64,000 bases of DNA from Rufibacter roseolus. Its GTDB lineage: Bacteria > Bacteroidota > Bacteroidia > Cytophagales > Hymenobacteraceae. This document shows positions 9,140 through 20,915 of this stretch, one piece after another. How positions within the stretch are numbered: position 1 is the first letter of the stretch; each line of letters begins with the position of its first letter. The stretch lies in assembly GCF_017916365.1 (NCBI RefSeq), contig NZ_JAFMSU010000001.1, forward strand, positions 1,302,001-1,366,000, read 5' to 3'. The translations under genes and the position numbers were made by a program. The notes under the pieces are model-generated. The model was not told where the DNA came from. It worked only from the letters and a program-made list of their open reading frames with translations, and did no database searches.

Positions 9140-9175
9140 CGTTTTGAGGCTGTTTTCTGAAAATCAGGCCGCAAT
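9140..9175. repeat. Dispersed palindrome, copy 6
   Basis: CGTTTTGAGGCTGTTTT, loop CTG, then AAAATCAGGCCGCAATC. It begins 4 bases after the HTCS stop codon. Confidence 0.7.
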
Positions 9176-9368
9176 CATTCGGTTTGATAGGCACGGGTTA
9201 ACCGGAGAGGGACAGATTTGAAACATTTGGTGTACCCCGGCGCGAGTGGGCTTGCCTATCTTAGCCAACCAGAAAACAGCCTTTCTGAAGGGTATAAATG
9301 TCCCATCCAGAAGGCTATTCCTCCATGTCTTTGTCCTTGGGCAAAGAAATAAATTGAAAAGAACAACC

Positions 9369-11162
9369 ATGCGTCATCTCTACAAAACCTTGGGCGGAGC
9401 CCTGCTCTGCCTTTCTTTCTCCTGTGCCCAGGCGCAGAAACCCTTGTCAAGCCAGGAAACCATCCGGCTGAATCAGATCGGTTTTTACCCGAATGCCTCC
9501 AAAATAGCCGTGGTGGTGGGCGAGAACAAAGGCGGCAAGTTCTTCGTGAAAACCGCCGATGGATCTAAAACGGTCTTTACCGGCCAACTCACCGATGCCA
9601 AAGCGGCCGAACTTTCCGGCAAACCCACGCGGTTAGCGGATTTCAGCGGTTTCAGCGGGACTGGGTCTTACGTGCTGGAGATTCCGGGGGTAGGCAAGTC
9701 CTATCCGTTTGACATAAAGCCACAGGTGCACGGACCAGTGGCGGCCGCGGCCATCAAGGGCTTTTACTTCCAGCGTACGGCCATTGAACTGCCGGAGAAA
9801 TACGCCGGGAAATGGCATCGGCCGGCTGGCCACCCAGATGATAAGGTATTAGTGCACCCTTCGGCAGCCTCGGCCCAGCGCCCGGCCGGCACGGTGATTT
9901 CCTCTCCCAAAGGGTGGTATGATGCCGGTGACTACAACAAATACATTGTGAACAGCGGCATCACCATGGGCACGCTGCTCTCGTCTTACGAGGATTTCCC
10001 TAAGTTCTACGCCGCCCAGAAACTGAACATCCCCGAGAGCGGGAACGCCGTGCCGGATCTGCTGGATGAGGCCCTCTGGAACCTGCGGTGGATGCTGACC
10101 ATGCAAGACCCCAACGATGGCGGCGTGTACCACAAACTGACCAACCCTGCATTTGACGGCATGGTGATGCCCCACGAGGCCACCAAACCCCGGTACGTGG
10201 TGCAGAAAGGAACCGGCGCAGCCCTGAACTTCGCGGCCGTGATGGCGCAGGCCAGCCGCGTGTACAAGAACTTTCCCAAAGAGTTTCCGGGTTTGTCTGA
10301 TTCCTGCCTCACCGCCGCCACCAAAGCTTGGGAATGGGCCCAGAAAAACCCCAACGTGGCCTACGAGCAGGATGACATGAACAAGAGCTTCGACCCGGAT
10401 GTGACCACCGGCGCCTATGGCGACAAGGACTTCAACGATGAACGTCTGTGGGCCGCCGCCGAGCTCTACACCACTACCCAGAAAGACAGCTACTACCAGG
10501 CCGTGAACGTGCTGCCCGATGCCAGGATGCCGCTGCCCAGCTGGGCACAGGTGCGTCTGCTAGGCTACTATACCCTGCTGCGGAACAAGAACCAGAAAGG
10601 CGCCGCCCAGAAGGACCTGCCGGAGATCAGAAAAAGGCTGTTGCAGTCCGCCGATGACATGGTGACGGGCGCCGCCAACGCTTCTTACAGAATGGTCATA
10701 GGCCGGGCCAAGGAAGATTACGTGTGGGGCAGCTCCTCGGTGGCCGCGAACCAGGGCATTCTGCTCGTGCAGGCGTACCAACTCACCGGCGACAAGAAAT
10801 ACCTGCAGGCCGCGCTCTCCAACCTGGATTACCTCCTGGGCCGCAATGCCGTGGGCTACTCCTTTGTGACCGGCTTTGGGGAGAAAAGCACCATGCACCC
10901 ACATCACCGTCCTTCCATCGCCGATGGCGTGGCGGAGCCGGTGCCGGGTTTGTTGTCCGGCGGTACCAACAGCAATGCCAACAAGCAGGATAAGTGCGAA
11001 GGCTACACCGCCACCTCCCCAGATGAGATGTACCTGGACGTGGATTGCTCTTACGCCTCCAATGAAATCGCCATCAACTGGAACGCCCCGCTGGTGTATT
11101 TGACCGGTGCCATGGAGGCCCTGCAGCAACAGGCCGGTTTTGCCGCGAAAAGCACGAAGTAA
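9369..11162 (+). CDS. GH9 cellulase (endo- or processive glucanase)
   Basis: A 597-residue inverting family 9 glycoside hydrolase cutting beta-1,4-glucan. I chose ATG 9369 because it starts a signal peptide ending near 'SCAQAQ' (residues 18-23); the frame is open from 9246 but the extra N-terminus is not signal-like. An Ig-like CelD_N domain follows (about 30-118, starting 'IRLNQIGFYP'), then the (alpha/alpha)6 catalytic domain. 'GWYDAGDYNKYI' carries the paired catalytic Asp185/Asp188. 'HHRPS' and the final 'SNEIAINWNAPLVYL' with the acid Glu566 complete the active site. There is no CBM and no type IX sorting domain. It lies downstream of the HTCS and upstream of the sugar importer on the same strand, making it the probable main chain-cutting enzyme of the cluster. 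Confidence 0.95.
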   Translation: MRHLYKTLGGALLCLSFSCAQAQKPLSSQETIRLNQIGFYPNASKIAVVVGENKGGKFFVKTADGSKTVFTGQLTDAKAAELSGKPTRLADFSGFSGTGSYVLEIPGVGKSYPFDIKPQVHGPVAAAAIKGFYFQRTAIELPEKYAGKWHRPAGHPDDKVLVHPSAASAQRPAGTVISSPKGWYDAGDYNKYIVNSGITMGTLLSSYEDFPKFYAAQKLNIPESGNAVPDLLDEALWNLRWMLTMQDPNDGGVYHKLTNPAFDGMVMPHEATKPRYVVQKGTGAALNFAAVMAQASRVYKNFPKEFPGLSDSCLTAATKAWEWAQKNPNVAYEQDDMNKSFDPDVTTGAYGDKDFNDERLWAAAELYTTTQKDSYYQAVNVLPDARMPLPSWAQVRLLGYYTLLRNKNQKGAAQKDLPEIRKRLLQSADDMVTGAANASYRMVIGRAKEDYVWGSSSVAANQGILLVQAYQLTGDKKYLQAALSNLDYLLGRNAVGYSFVTGFGEKSTMHPHHRPSIADGVAEPVPGLLSGGTNSNANKQDKCEGYTATSPDEMYLDVDCSYASNEIAINWNAPLVYLTGAMEALQQQAGFAAKSTK

Positions 11163-11192
11163 CCAAAGCAGTTTTCCCGTTAGGGTTTTTAT

Positions 11193-11235
11193 GAGGCTTC
11201 AAGGATAGAAATTGCTTTCTGCCTTTGAAGCTTTT
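11193..11235 (+). terminator. Terminator of the GH9 gene
   Basis: Hairpin with outer arms GCTTCAAGG and CCTTTGAAGC (one bulge) and a perfect inner stem AGAAA/TTTCT around TTGC, followed by TTTTC. It lies 30 bases after the GH9 stop. Confidence 0.65.
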
Positions 11236-11402
11236 CATTTATAAATCTGCTAAATTGTTTTACTAAGCTGCAAACGGATTTTCTGACGGCTTTTATGGCT
11301 AAAATCTGAAGATAAAGCAGTATACTTGAAGATTCTATGGACAGAAAGCCGCTACTACCTATCGGTTGCTTTTCTGAAGGGTAGAGGCAATACGGCGGCG
11401 GC

Positions 11403-11441
11403 TGGTTTTGGGCTTGTTTTTGCAAAAATCGACCTGAAACA
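11403..11441. repeat. Dispersed palindrome, copy 7 (degenerate)
   Basis: TGGTTTTGGGCTTGTTTTT, loop GC, then AAAAATCGACCTGAAACAG. The weakest match among the numbered copies, but arm order and spacing are those of the family. Confidence 0.5.
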
Positions 11442-11590
11442 GAAACCGCCGGGGGGAGAATTGGTGAAGTACTATTGCCGATGCCTCGCTGTCCGTAATG
11501 CCTAACCCTTCCCGAGGAAAAGCTTGGGTAGCCCGCTTCTGAAAACCAGAACTTTAACGTTTCATCCCCTTACCAAACAAAACAAACCAT

Positions 11591-13018
11591 ATGGCAGGAA
11601 TTTCCAGCAGCGCGGCCTCGGCTCCCGCGGTAACAGAGCCCGGTACCACCAGCAAGAGCTACACCGGTGCCTTGATGACGGTGACCATGCTCTTCTTCAT
11701 GTGGGGCTTCATCACATGCATGAATGACATCCTCATCCCCAAATTGCAGCAGGTTTTCACGCTGCAGAACTGGCAGGCCATGCTCATCCAGACGGCCTTC
11801 TTCGGGGCTTATTTCATTGTCTCCCTTCTGTACTTTATCTTCTCGGTGACCAAAGGCGACCCTATCCTGAAGATCGGATACAAGAACGGGATCATTGTGG
11901 GATTGGCGGTGACGGCCATCGGCTGCCTGCTGTTCCTGCCTGCCGCCGATTCTCATTCCTACGGCTTGTTCCTGGCCGCTTTGTTCGTGCTGGCCTCGGG
12001 CATCACGGTGCTGCAGATCACGGCCAACCCGTACGTGTCCATCCTAGGTCCGCCGGAGTCTTCCTCCAGCCGCATGAACATGACCCAGGCCCTGAACTCT
12101 TTCGGGACGACCATTGCGCCTATCATCGGGGGATATCTTATTTTCGATCAGGTGTCTAATGATGCCGCCACCGCGGATTCAGTGAAGATGCCGTACATCG
12201 GCCTGGCCATTACTTTGATTGTGATTGCGGTGATTATCAAACTGGCCCGTTTGCCCCGCCTCACCGGCGATGGTACCGCGGTGGTGGCCGGCTCTGGCGC
12301 CCTGCAGCACAAGCACCTGGTGCTGGGGATTATCTGTATTTTCATGTACGTGGGCGGCGAGGTGGCCGTGGGCAGCATGCTCATCAACTACTTCAAACTG
12401 CCGCAGATTGCGGGTCTGGACGAGTCTGAGGCCAAGCACTTCCTGTCGTTTTACTGGGGCGGGGCCATGATCGGCCGTTTCTTCGGGGCTGTGGCGCTGG
12501 CGCAGTTCCGCAACAACTCGCTTAAGTACGTGATCATGGCCGTGATCGCGGCCGTGACCTTCGGGACCGTGTACGCCATCTATGACCTGAACCAGGCGCT
12601 CATCATCCTGGGGCTGATTGCCGCCAACTTTGTGGTGTTGCTGCTGGGTGGTTTCATCCCGAACCGCACGGTGGGTCTTTACGCCACCGCTGTGATCGTG
12701 CTGCTTCTGATCGGTACCTTCGGCCAAGGCGCCGTGGCCATGTGGGCGGTGATCGGCATCGGGTTGTTCAACTCCATCATGTTCCCTACCATCTTCGACT
12801 TAGCCATCAAAGGCTTGGGCGTGCACACGAGCCAGGGTTCGTCGCTGCTGGTGATGGCCATCGTGGGCGGGGCTATTGTGCCGCCGCTGCAGGGCGCCGT
12901 GGCCGATGTGACGGGCAACGTGCAGCTCTCCTTCATTGTGCCCCTGCTCTGCTACCTCTACATTGTTTTCTACGGCTTCCGAGGCTACCGCACCCGCGAC
13001 CACAGGTTGGTAGACTAG
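11591..13018 (+). CDS. Sugar MFS transporter (FucP/GluP-type)
   Basis: A 475-residue inner-membrane proton-coupled sugar importer of the major facilitator superfamily, FHS branch (FucP, GluP, NagP). About 12 hydrophobic helices can be traced. The first carries the branch signature 'FFMWGFITCMNDILIP' (near residues 35-51), and 'ANPYVSILGPPESSSSRMN' follows the fourth. Known members import L-fucose, glucose/galactose or N-acetylglucosamine. Its position beside GH5, GH3 and GH9 genes suggests glucose or a short cello-oligosaccharide, but this is inference. It replaces a SusCD pair as the only transporter of this cluster. A dispersed palindrome begins at the base after its stop codon. Confidence 0.9.
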   Translation: MAGISSSAASAPAVTEPGTTSKSYTGALMTVTMLFFMWGFITCMNDILIPKLQQVFTLQNWQAMLIQTAFFGAYFIVSLLYFIFSVTKGDPILKIGYKNGIIVGLAVTAIGCLLFLPAADSHSYGLFLAALFVLASGITVLQITANPYVSILGPPESSSSRMNMTQALNSFGTTIAPIIGGYLIFDQVSNDAATADSVKMPYIGLAITLIVIAVIIKLARLPRLTGDGTAVVAGSGALQHKHLVLGIICIFMYVGGEVAVGSMLINYFKLPQIAGLDESEAKHFLSFYWGGAMIGRFFGAVALAQFRNNSLKYVIMAVIAAVTFGTVYAIYDLNQALIILGLIAANFVVLLLGGFIPNRTVGLYATAVIVLLLIGTFGQGAVAMWAVIGIGLFNSIMFPTIFDLAIKGLGVHTSQGSSLLVMAIVGGAIVPPLQGAVADVTGNVQLSFIVPLLCYLYIVFYGFRGYRTRDHRLVD

Positions 13019-13059
13019 GCGTTTAGGGGCTGGTTTCAGGAAAACAGGCTCAAAACACC
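13019..13059. repeat. Dispersed palindrome, copy 8
   Basis: GCGTTTAGGGGCTGGTTT, loop CAGG, then AAAACAGGCTCAAAACACC. It directly abuts the transporter stop codon (13016-13018). Its loop reads CAGG where most copies read CTG or CCTG, so it appears inverted relative to most others. Confidence 0.7.
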
Positions 13060-13068
13060 TCCCTTTTT

Positions 13069-13116
13069 AAAGCAATCGGCCCGGGAAGATTTACTTCCTC
13101 CCGGGCCGATTGCTTT
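13069..13116 (+). terminator. Terminator of the MFS transporter gene
   Basis: Perfect 17-bp stem (13069-13085 with 13100-13116) with a GGCCCGGG centre and a 14-base loop, followed by TGTTTTTTG. A strong rho-independent terminator sitting just beyond the palindrome copy. Confidence 0.85.
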
Positions 13117-13155
13117 TGTTTTTTGTGGTTGAAAATGTATACCTTGGCCGCACGT

Positions 13156-13551
13156 ATGAATACAAAAATTGTCATGTCGGGCAGCGCGGTGGTGATGGCT
13201 GTTTTAGGGTTAACGGCTTCCTTTCTGCCGCAGGAGGTGCTGGCGTCCCTGGGCGCCGAGGCCACCGGAATGGCCCCGTTGCTGGTGCAGTTGCTGGGCG
13301 CGCTGTACCTGGGCTTCGCCATCCTGAACTGGATGGCCAAGGGTATCCTTATCGGTGGGATCTACGCCCGTCCACTGGCCATGGGCAATTTCCTGCATTT
13401 CTTCTCCGGGGCCATGGCGCTCCTGAAAGGCCTGCAGGCCGGTCATCAGCACCAAATTACCTTGGCTTTGGCAGTGGTGTATGCCTCGCTGGCGCTGCTT
13501 TTCGGCCTGATTTCGTTCCGTCATCCGGCCAAGGCCTCGCTGGCGGGCTAA
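13156..13551 (+). CDS. Small four-helix membrane protein, hypothetical
   Basis: A 131-residue protein with four hydrophobic segments, at about residues 5-22, 37-60, 65-86 and 98-118 from the chosen start. I used ATG 13156 ('MNTKIVMSGSAVV') because it opens directly into the first helix; ATG 13135 is an alternative. The general look is that of small DoxX/DUF4345-like integral membrane proteins, but I see no diagnostic motif and assign no function. It has its own upstream terminator boundary and is probably transcribed alone. Confidence 0.65.
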   Translation: MNTKIVMSGSAVVMAVLGLTASFLPQEVLASLGAEATGMAPLLVQLLGALYLGFAILNWMAKGILIGGIYARPLAMGNFLHFFSGAMALLKGLQAGHQHQITLALAVVYASLALLFGLISFRHPAKASLAG

Positions 13552-13579
13552 ATGATCTCTGCGGAGAAAGCCGCCGGTT

Positions 13580-13619
13580 CATTTTCAAGCCAATTTTAGA
13601 AAACCGGGCCTGAAATGCC
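13580..13619. repeat. Dispersed palindrome, copy 9
   Basis: CATTTTCAAGCCAATTTT, loop AG, then AAAACCGGGCCTGAAATGCC. It lies 29 bases after the membrane-protein stop. Confidence 0.65.
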
Positions 13620-13732
13620 TCCTCACGAATCTTCCATTAGGCGTTTTTTTACGGGAAAGTGCTCCTCAGATTCATCAATTTGGGTTATCTTCATGCTATG
13701 TGAACCGGTTGTTGAAAGTAAACACCAGCGAT

Positions 13733-14170
13733 ATGGAAGCGGACGAAATCCAGAAGTTTGACACCGTGGAGGAGCTGTTGGCTTTTCTGCCCTTGGAAGA
13801 ACGGAAACTGGTGGCCGAGCTGCGGCACCTGGTGCTGGAGTGTCTGCCGTTCTGCGCTGAGAAGCTTTCCTACAACGTGCCGTTCTACGTGGGCCATACC
13901 CGAATCTGTTTTATCTGGCCCGGCGCTTTGCCTTGGGGGCCCGTGAAGCAGGAAGGTGTACAGCTGGGTTTCTGCAACGGAAACCTGCTGCAGGACGAGA
14001 CCGATTACCTGGAAAAAGGCAAACGAAAACAGGTGTTCACCAAAACCTTCCTGCATGTTCAGGACCTGGATTATGACCTGATCAGGATGCTGCTCTACGA
14101 TGCCGGGGAGGTGGATGCCAGGCTGTTTGCCCAGAAGAAAGAGCGCAGCAAAGTCCGCCGGAAAGCCTAA
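13733..14170 (+). CDS. DUF1801 domain protein
   Basis: A 145-residue soluble protein of the DUF1801 (YdhG-like) family. The family pattern is seen in 'ELRHLVLECLPFCAEKLSYNVPFY' (read in two parts: residues about 30-41 and 42-53) followed by a short beta-rich half with 'ICFIWPG' and 'VQLGFCNG'. I chose ATG 13733; a GTG at 13700 would add 11 residues. The biochemical role of the family is not established. It lies 87 bases upstream of a WYL-domain regulator on the same strand, so the two may share a transcript. Confidence 0.75.
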   Translation: MEADEIQKFDTVEELLAFLPLEERKLVAELRHLVLECLPFCAEKLSYNVPFYVGHTRICFIWPGALPWGPVKQEGVQLGFCNGNLLQDETDYLEKGKRKQVFTKTFLHVQDLDYDLIRMLLYDAGEVDARLFAQKKERSKVRRKA

Positions 14171-14257
14171 CCAAAGGCTTTTGTGAAAGGCAGCAGGTGA
14201 GAGGCTGCATTGTTCCAGAAAGAACCTTTTCCTATCATTGGCAAAACAACTGAACTT

Positions 14258-14947
14258 ATGAACCGGGTAGACAGGCTTTTCGGTATATTGACCTTGCTGC
14301 AGTCCAAGAAATACGTGACCGCCGAGAAGATTGCCGAGGCATTTGACATCAGTGTTCGCACCGTGTACCGCGATGTGAAGGCGCTGGGCGAGCAGGGCGT
14401 ACCCGTGGGCTTTGAGCCGCACAAAGGTTATTTTGTGGTGCAGGGCTACTTTCTGCCGCCCGTCTCCTTCACCTCCGAGGAAGCCAACGCCCTGCTGTTG
14501 ATGGAGGCCATGGTCTTCGGGTTCACCGATAAATCCATCCACACGCACTATGCCTCGGCGCTGAACAAGGTGAAAGCCGTGTTGCGCACGACCCAGAAAG
14601 AGAAACTTGATTTCCTTAATAACCACATCAAGCTGCAACTGCCGCCCTGCCTCAACAATGACTACGAGTACCTGGCGCTTATTCAGCAGGCCATCTCAGA
14701 CAGAACCATCCTGGAGATCGGCTATAAAAACAAAAACGAGGAAGTCAGTAAACGGCAACTGGAGCCCATCGGACTGATTTTCTACGCCTACAGTTGGCAC
14801 CTTATCGGTTGGTGTCACCACCGCCAAGACTACCGCGATTTCAAAGTCTCCCGCATCCTCACCATCAGGAACACCGGCCTGCCTTTCCTCAAAACCGAGC
14901 ACCTGCCGGTAAGCGAGTACATGAAGCAATTGCCCGTGCCGTATTGA
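14258..14947 (+). CDS. YafY-type HTH/WYL-domain transcriptional regulator
   Basis: A 229-residue regulator. The N-terminal winged HTH (residues 1-60) reads 'RVDRLFGILTLLQSKKYVTA', then 'EKIAEAFDISVRTVYRDV'. The C-terminal WYL ligand-sensing domain is marked by 'YSWHLIGWCHHR' and 'FKVSRI'. ATG 14258 is preferred because the HTH starts right there; an upstream TTG at 14210 only adds a non-conserved tail. Members sense small ligands or nucleic acid and often control neighbouring genes, but the neighbours here (DUF1801, DinB) do not reveal the regulon. Confidence 0.9.
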   Translation: MNRVDRLFGILTLLQSKKYVTAEKIAEAFDISVRTVYRDVKALGEQGVPVGFEPHKGYFVVQGYFLPPVSFTSEEANALLLMEAMVFGFTDKSIHTHYASALNKVKAVLRTTQKEKLDFLNNHIKLQLPPCLNNDYEYLALIQQAISDRTILEIGYKNKNEEVSKRQLEPIGLIFYAYSWHLIGWCHHRQDYRDFKVSRILTIRNTGLPFLKTEHLPVSEYMKQLPVPY

Positions 14948-14966
14948 TAAAGCCTCGTTTGGTAAA

Positions 14967-15004
14967 CCGTTTTGAAGCTGTTTTTTAGAAAACAGGCTTA
15001 ACGC
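14967..15004. repeat. Dispersed palindrome, copy 10
   Basis: CCGTTTTGAAGCTGTTTT, loop TTAG, then AAAACAGGCTTAACGC. It lies 19 bases after the WYL-regulator stop. Confidence 0.7.
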
Positions 15005-15102
15005 AGGACATCAAAAAATAATTTACACTTCCTGAAAGTAGACTGCCATAGGGTTGTCAGTGGGTGACGGTTTCTTTGTGTCATCACTAAACCACTAACC
15101 TT

Positions 15103-15630
15103 ATGTCAGAGATGCACACCTCCATCGCCACTACTACCATCCTGGATCTGCTCGCCAAAGAAATGGAGCAGGAAGCTGTTACCACCCGTAAAATGCTGGA
15201 GCGCATTCCAGATGACAAGTTCGACTGGAGACCCCACCTCAGAAGCATGGACATCCGCACGCTGGCCACGCACATCGCGAACTTGCCGTCTTGGGTAGGC
15301 ATGACCTTAAGCACCAGCGAACTGGATTTCGCCCAAAACCCGTACCGGCCTAAAGTTGTAAATACCACCGCTGAGGTGCTGGCCTATTTTGAGGAAATGC
15401 TGGAAGACGCCAGAAAGTATTTAGCCGAAGGCTCTGATGAACAACTAGACGAGTCCTGGACTCTCAGAGAAGGAGATACCATCTATCTCACCTCCACCAA
15501 ATACGATGTGCTGCGCATGACCATGAGCCAGATCATCCACCACCGGGCGCAATTGGGCGTGTTCCTGCGTCTGCTCGACATACCTATCCCTGGCAGCTAC
15601 GGCCCCAGCGCCGATGAACCGGGAATGTAA
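15103..15630 (+). CDS. DinB-family protein
   Basis: A 175-residue four-helix-bundle protein of the DinB/YfiT superfamily. These proteins bind a divalent metal through three histidines. Here the candidates are His57 in 'ATHIANLP' and His146/His147 in 'IIHHRAQL', which is the usual spacing of the family. Members are thiol-dependent transferases or unknown stress proteins, and no substrate can be assigned. It appears monocistronic, with the MITE-like element starting about 60 bases downstream. Confidence 0.88.
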   Translation: MSEMHTSIATTTILDLLAKEMEQEAVTTRKMLERIPDDKFDWRPHLRSMDIRTLATHIANLPSWVGMTLSTSELDFAQNPYRPKVVNTTAEVLAYFEEMLEDARKYLAEGSDEQLDESWTLREGDTIYLTSTKYDVLRMTMSQIIHHRAQLGVFLRLLDIPIPGSYGPSADEPGM

Positions 15631-15692
15631 GTAATAACCTGCAAGTAACATCAAGGTGGCTGTTCACCTGAACTTATCTACCTTAATTGTCA

Positions 15693-15890
15693 CGCATTCC
15701 GTCCCCCTTTGAAGGGGGTAGGGAGATGATTACTCTTGCTGATCACACACATTCCCGATTTGGTAGGGGCAATCCTTTGAGGTTGCCCTAGGTGAGGAGC
15801 ACCATCAAGTTCCCTGCACTGTAGTAAAGTCTCTGGTTCTTGAAACGACCTTGTCATCCCCCTACCCCCTTCAAAGGGGGACGAAAGGCG
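15693..15890. mobile_element. MITE-like inverted-repeat element (non-coding)
   Basis: Terminal inverted repeats of 38 bases (15693-15730 and 15853-15890) match at about 34 positions. The strongest part is GTCCCCCTTTGAAGGGGGTA against its reverse complement, and that motif is itself a short palindrome. Inside lies a second inverted repeat, TAGGGGCAA ... TTGCCCTA (about 15762-15790). There is no open reading frame and no obvious target-site duplication. It could be a miniature element moved in trans, or a long structured intergenic RNA. Confidence 0.6.
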
Positions 15891-15996
15891 TGTAAAACTT
15901 TGGAAGATTAGACTTAAAATCGGGATTGTCGTTTCGCAGATGTTAAGGTGTTTCTGAACAGTTGCTGCCACTTCCCGAGCCAAGGTCGTTCATAGG

Positions 15997-16037
15997 AACA
16001 AAACGCCCCGCTGGACATTCCAGCGGGGCGTTTTGTT
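15997..16037 (-). terminator. Terminator of the first GH97 gene
   Basis: Perfect 18-bp stem (15997-16014 with 16020-16037) with a 5-base loop and a CGCCCCGCTGG core. AACAAAA on its left side gives a U-rich tail in the minus-strand transcript. It lies 20 bases past the GH97 stop. Confidence 0.88.
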
Positions 16038-16056
16038 ATATCAGGTAATAAGCACT

Positions 16057-18262
<2,206 letters not shown>

Positions 18263-18340
18263 TTTTCTCTTTCCAGCCATCGGCTTGTAAGCCTGAAGCC
18301 AAAACGGAGAAAGTTTACCGCAAGTTAAATGCTCCTTTCT

Positions 18341-18378
18341 GATTTCCGGCTGATTTTCTGAAAATGCCTCTTAAACGC
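18341..18378. repeat. Dispersed palindrome, copy 12
   Basis: GATTTCCGGCTGATTTT, loop CTG, then AAAATGCCTCTTAAACGC. Second copy in the gap between the two GH97 genes. Confidence 0.65.
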
Positions 18379-18411
18379 AAATAGAGTTAAGGAAATAGTA
18401 TGGGAAAAAAG

Positions 18412-18449
18412 AGAAACGGGTTGGCCGGAAAACCCGCCAACCCGTTTCT
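18412..18449 (-). terminator. Terminator of the second GH97 gene
   Basis: Perfect 14-bp stem (18412-18425 with 18436-18449; AGAAACGGGTTGGC) with a 10-base loop. On the minus strand it is followed by TCTTTTTTCCC. It lies 30 bases past the stop of GH97 copy B. Confidence 0.88.
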
Positions 18450-18478
18450 GCTTTATTTTATGGAATTTGGACCTGAAA

Positions 18479-20668
<2,190 letters not shown>

Positions 20669-20708
20669 TTAAAAGTAAAAGCGGTTGTTTGAATGATGAG
20701 TTTGGGTT

Positions 20709-20748
20709 CTGTTTTGGCCCTGCTTTCTATATTTCAGGCTGAAAACGG
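20709..20748. repeat. Dispersed palindrome, copy 13
   Basis: CTGTTTTGGCCCTGCTTT, loop CTAT, then ATTTCAGGCTGAAAACGG. It lies between the six-hairpin gene 3' end and GH97 copy B. Confidence 0.65.
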
Positions 20749-20915
20749 AAAGCTGGAATACCGGATGACAGAAAACGCCAGAAAAGGGTACCATTGCTTT
20801 CCGCAGGTAAAGCTAACGCCTATTTACCGATTTTTAATACTTAGGCTCAGCCGGTTTCCTGTAGTTTAAGTTAAGAAATGTTGTCCGTTTTGCCTTGGGT
20901 TTATGGTTACTTCTT

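Larger units (their letters stand above)
11163..11590. other. 428-bp intergenic region (GH9 / MFS)
   Basis: It holds a hairpin terminator for the GH9 gene (11193-11235), one dispersed palindrome (11403-11441) and a possible strongly decayed second one near 11528-11559. I see no coding region. No promoter with both boxes could be read for the downstream transporter. Confidence 0.55.
15631..16056. other. 426-bp convergent intergenic region
   Basis: It lies between the converging DinB and GH97 genes and contains the 198-bp inverted-repeat element (15693-15890) and the GH97 terminator (15997-16037). This is one of the few 3' junctions without a copy of the dispersed palindrome. Confidence 0.6.

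Noticed and set aside
9246-9368. N-terminal extension of the GH9 frame
   Set aside because: The added 41 residues are not signal-like and begin upstream of the clear signal peptide at ATG 9369.
11528-11559. Possible strongly decayed palindrome before the MFS gene
   Set aside because: Only the loop region (CTTCTGAAAACCAG) and a TTTAACG tail resemble the family. Arms do not pair.
13606-13657. Terminator after the small membrane protein (GCCT ... AGGC followed by GTTTTTTT)
   Set aside because: The stem is only about 4-5 bp across a long loop. The T-tract may be fortuitous.
15762-15790. CRISPR-like or attenuator structure
   Set aside because: It is a single inverted repeat nested in the MITE-like element, with no regularly spaced repeats. 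No CRISPR array or cas gene was seen anywhere in the window.
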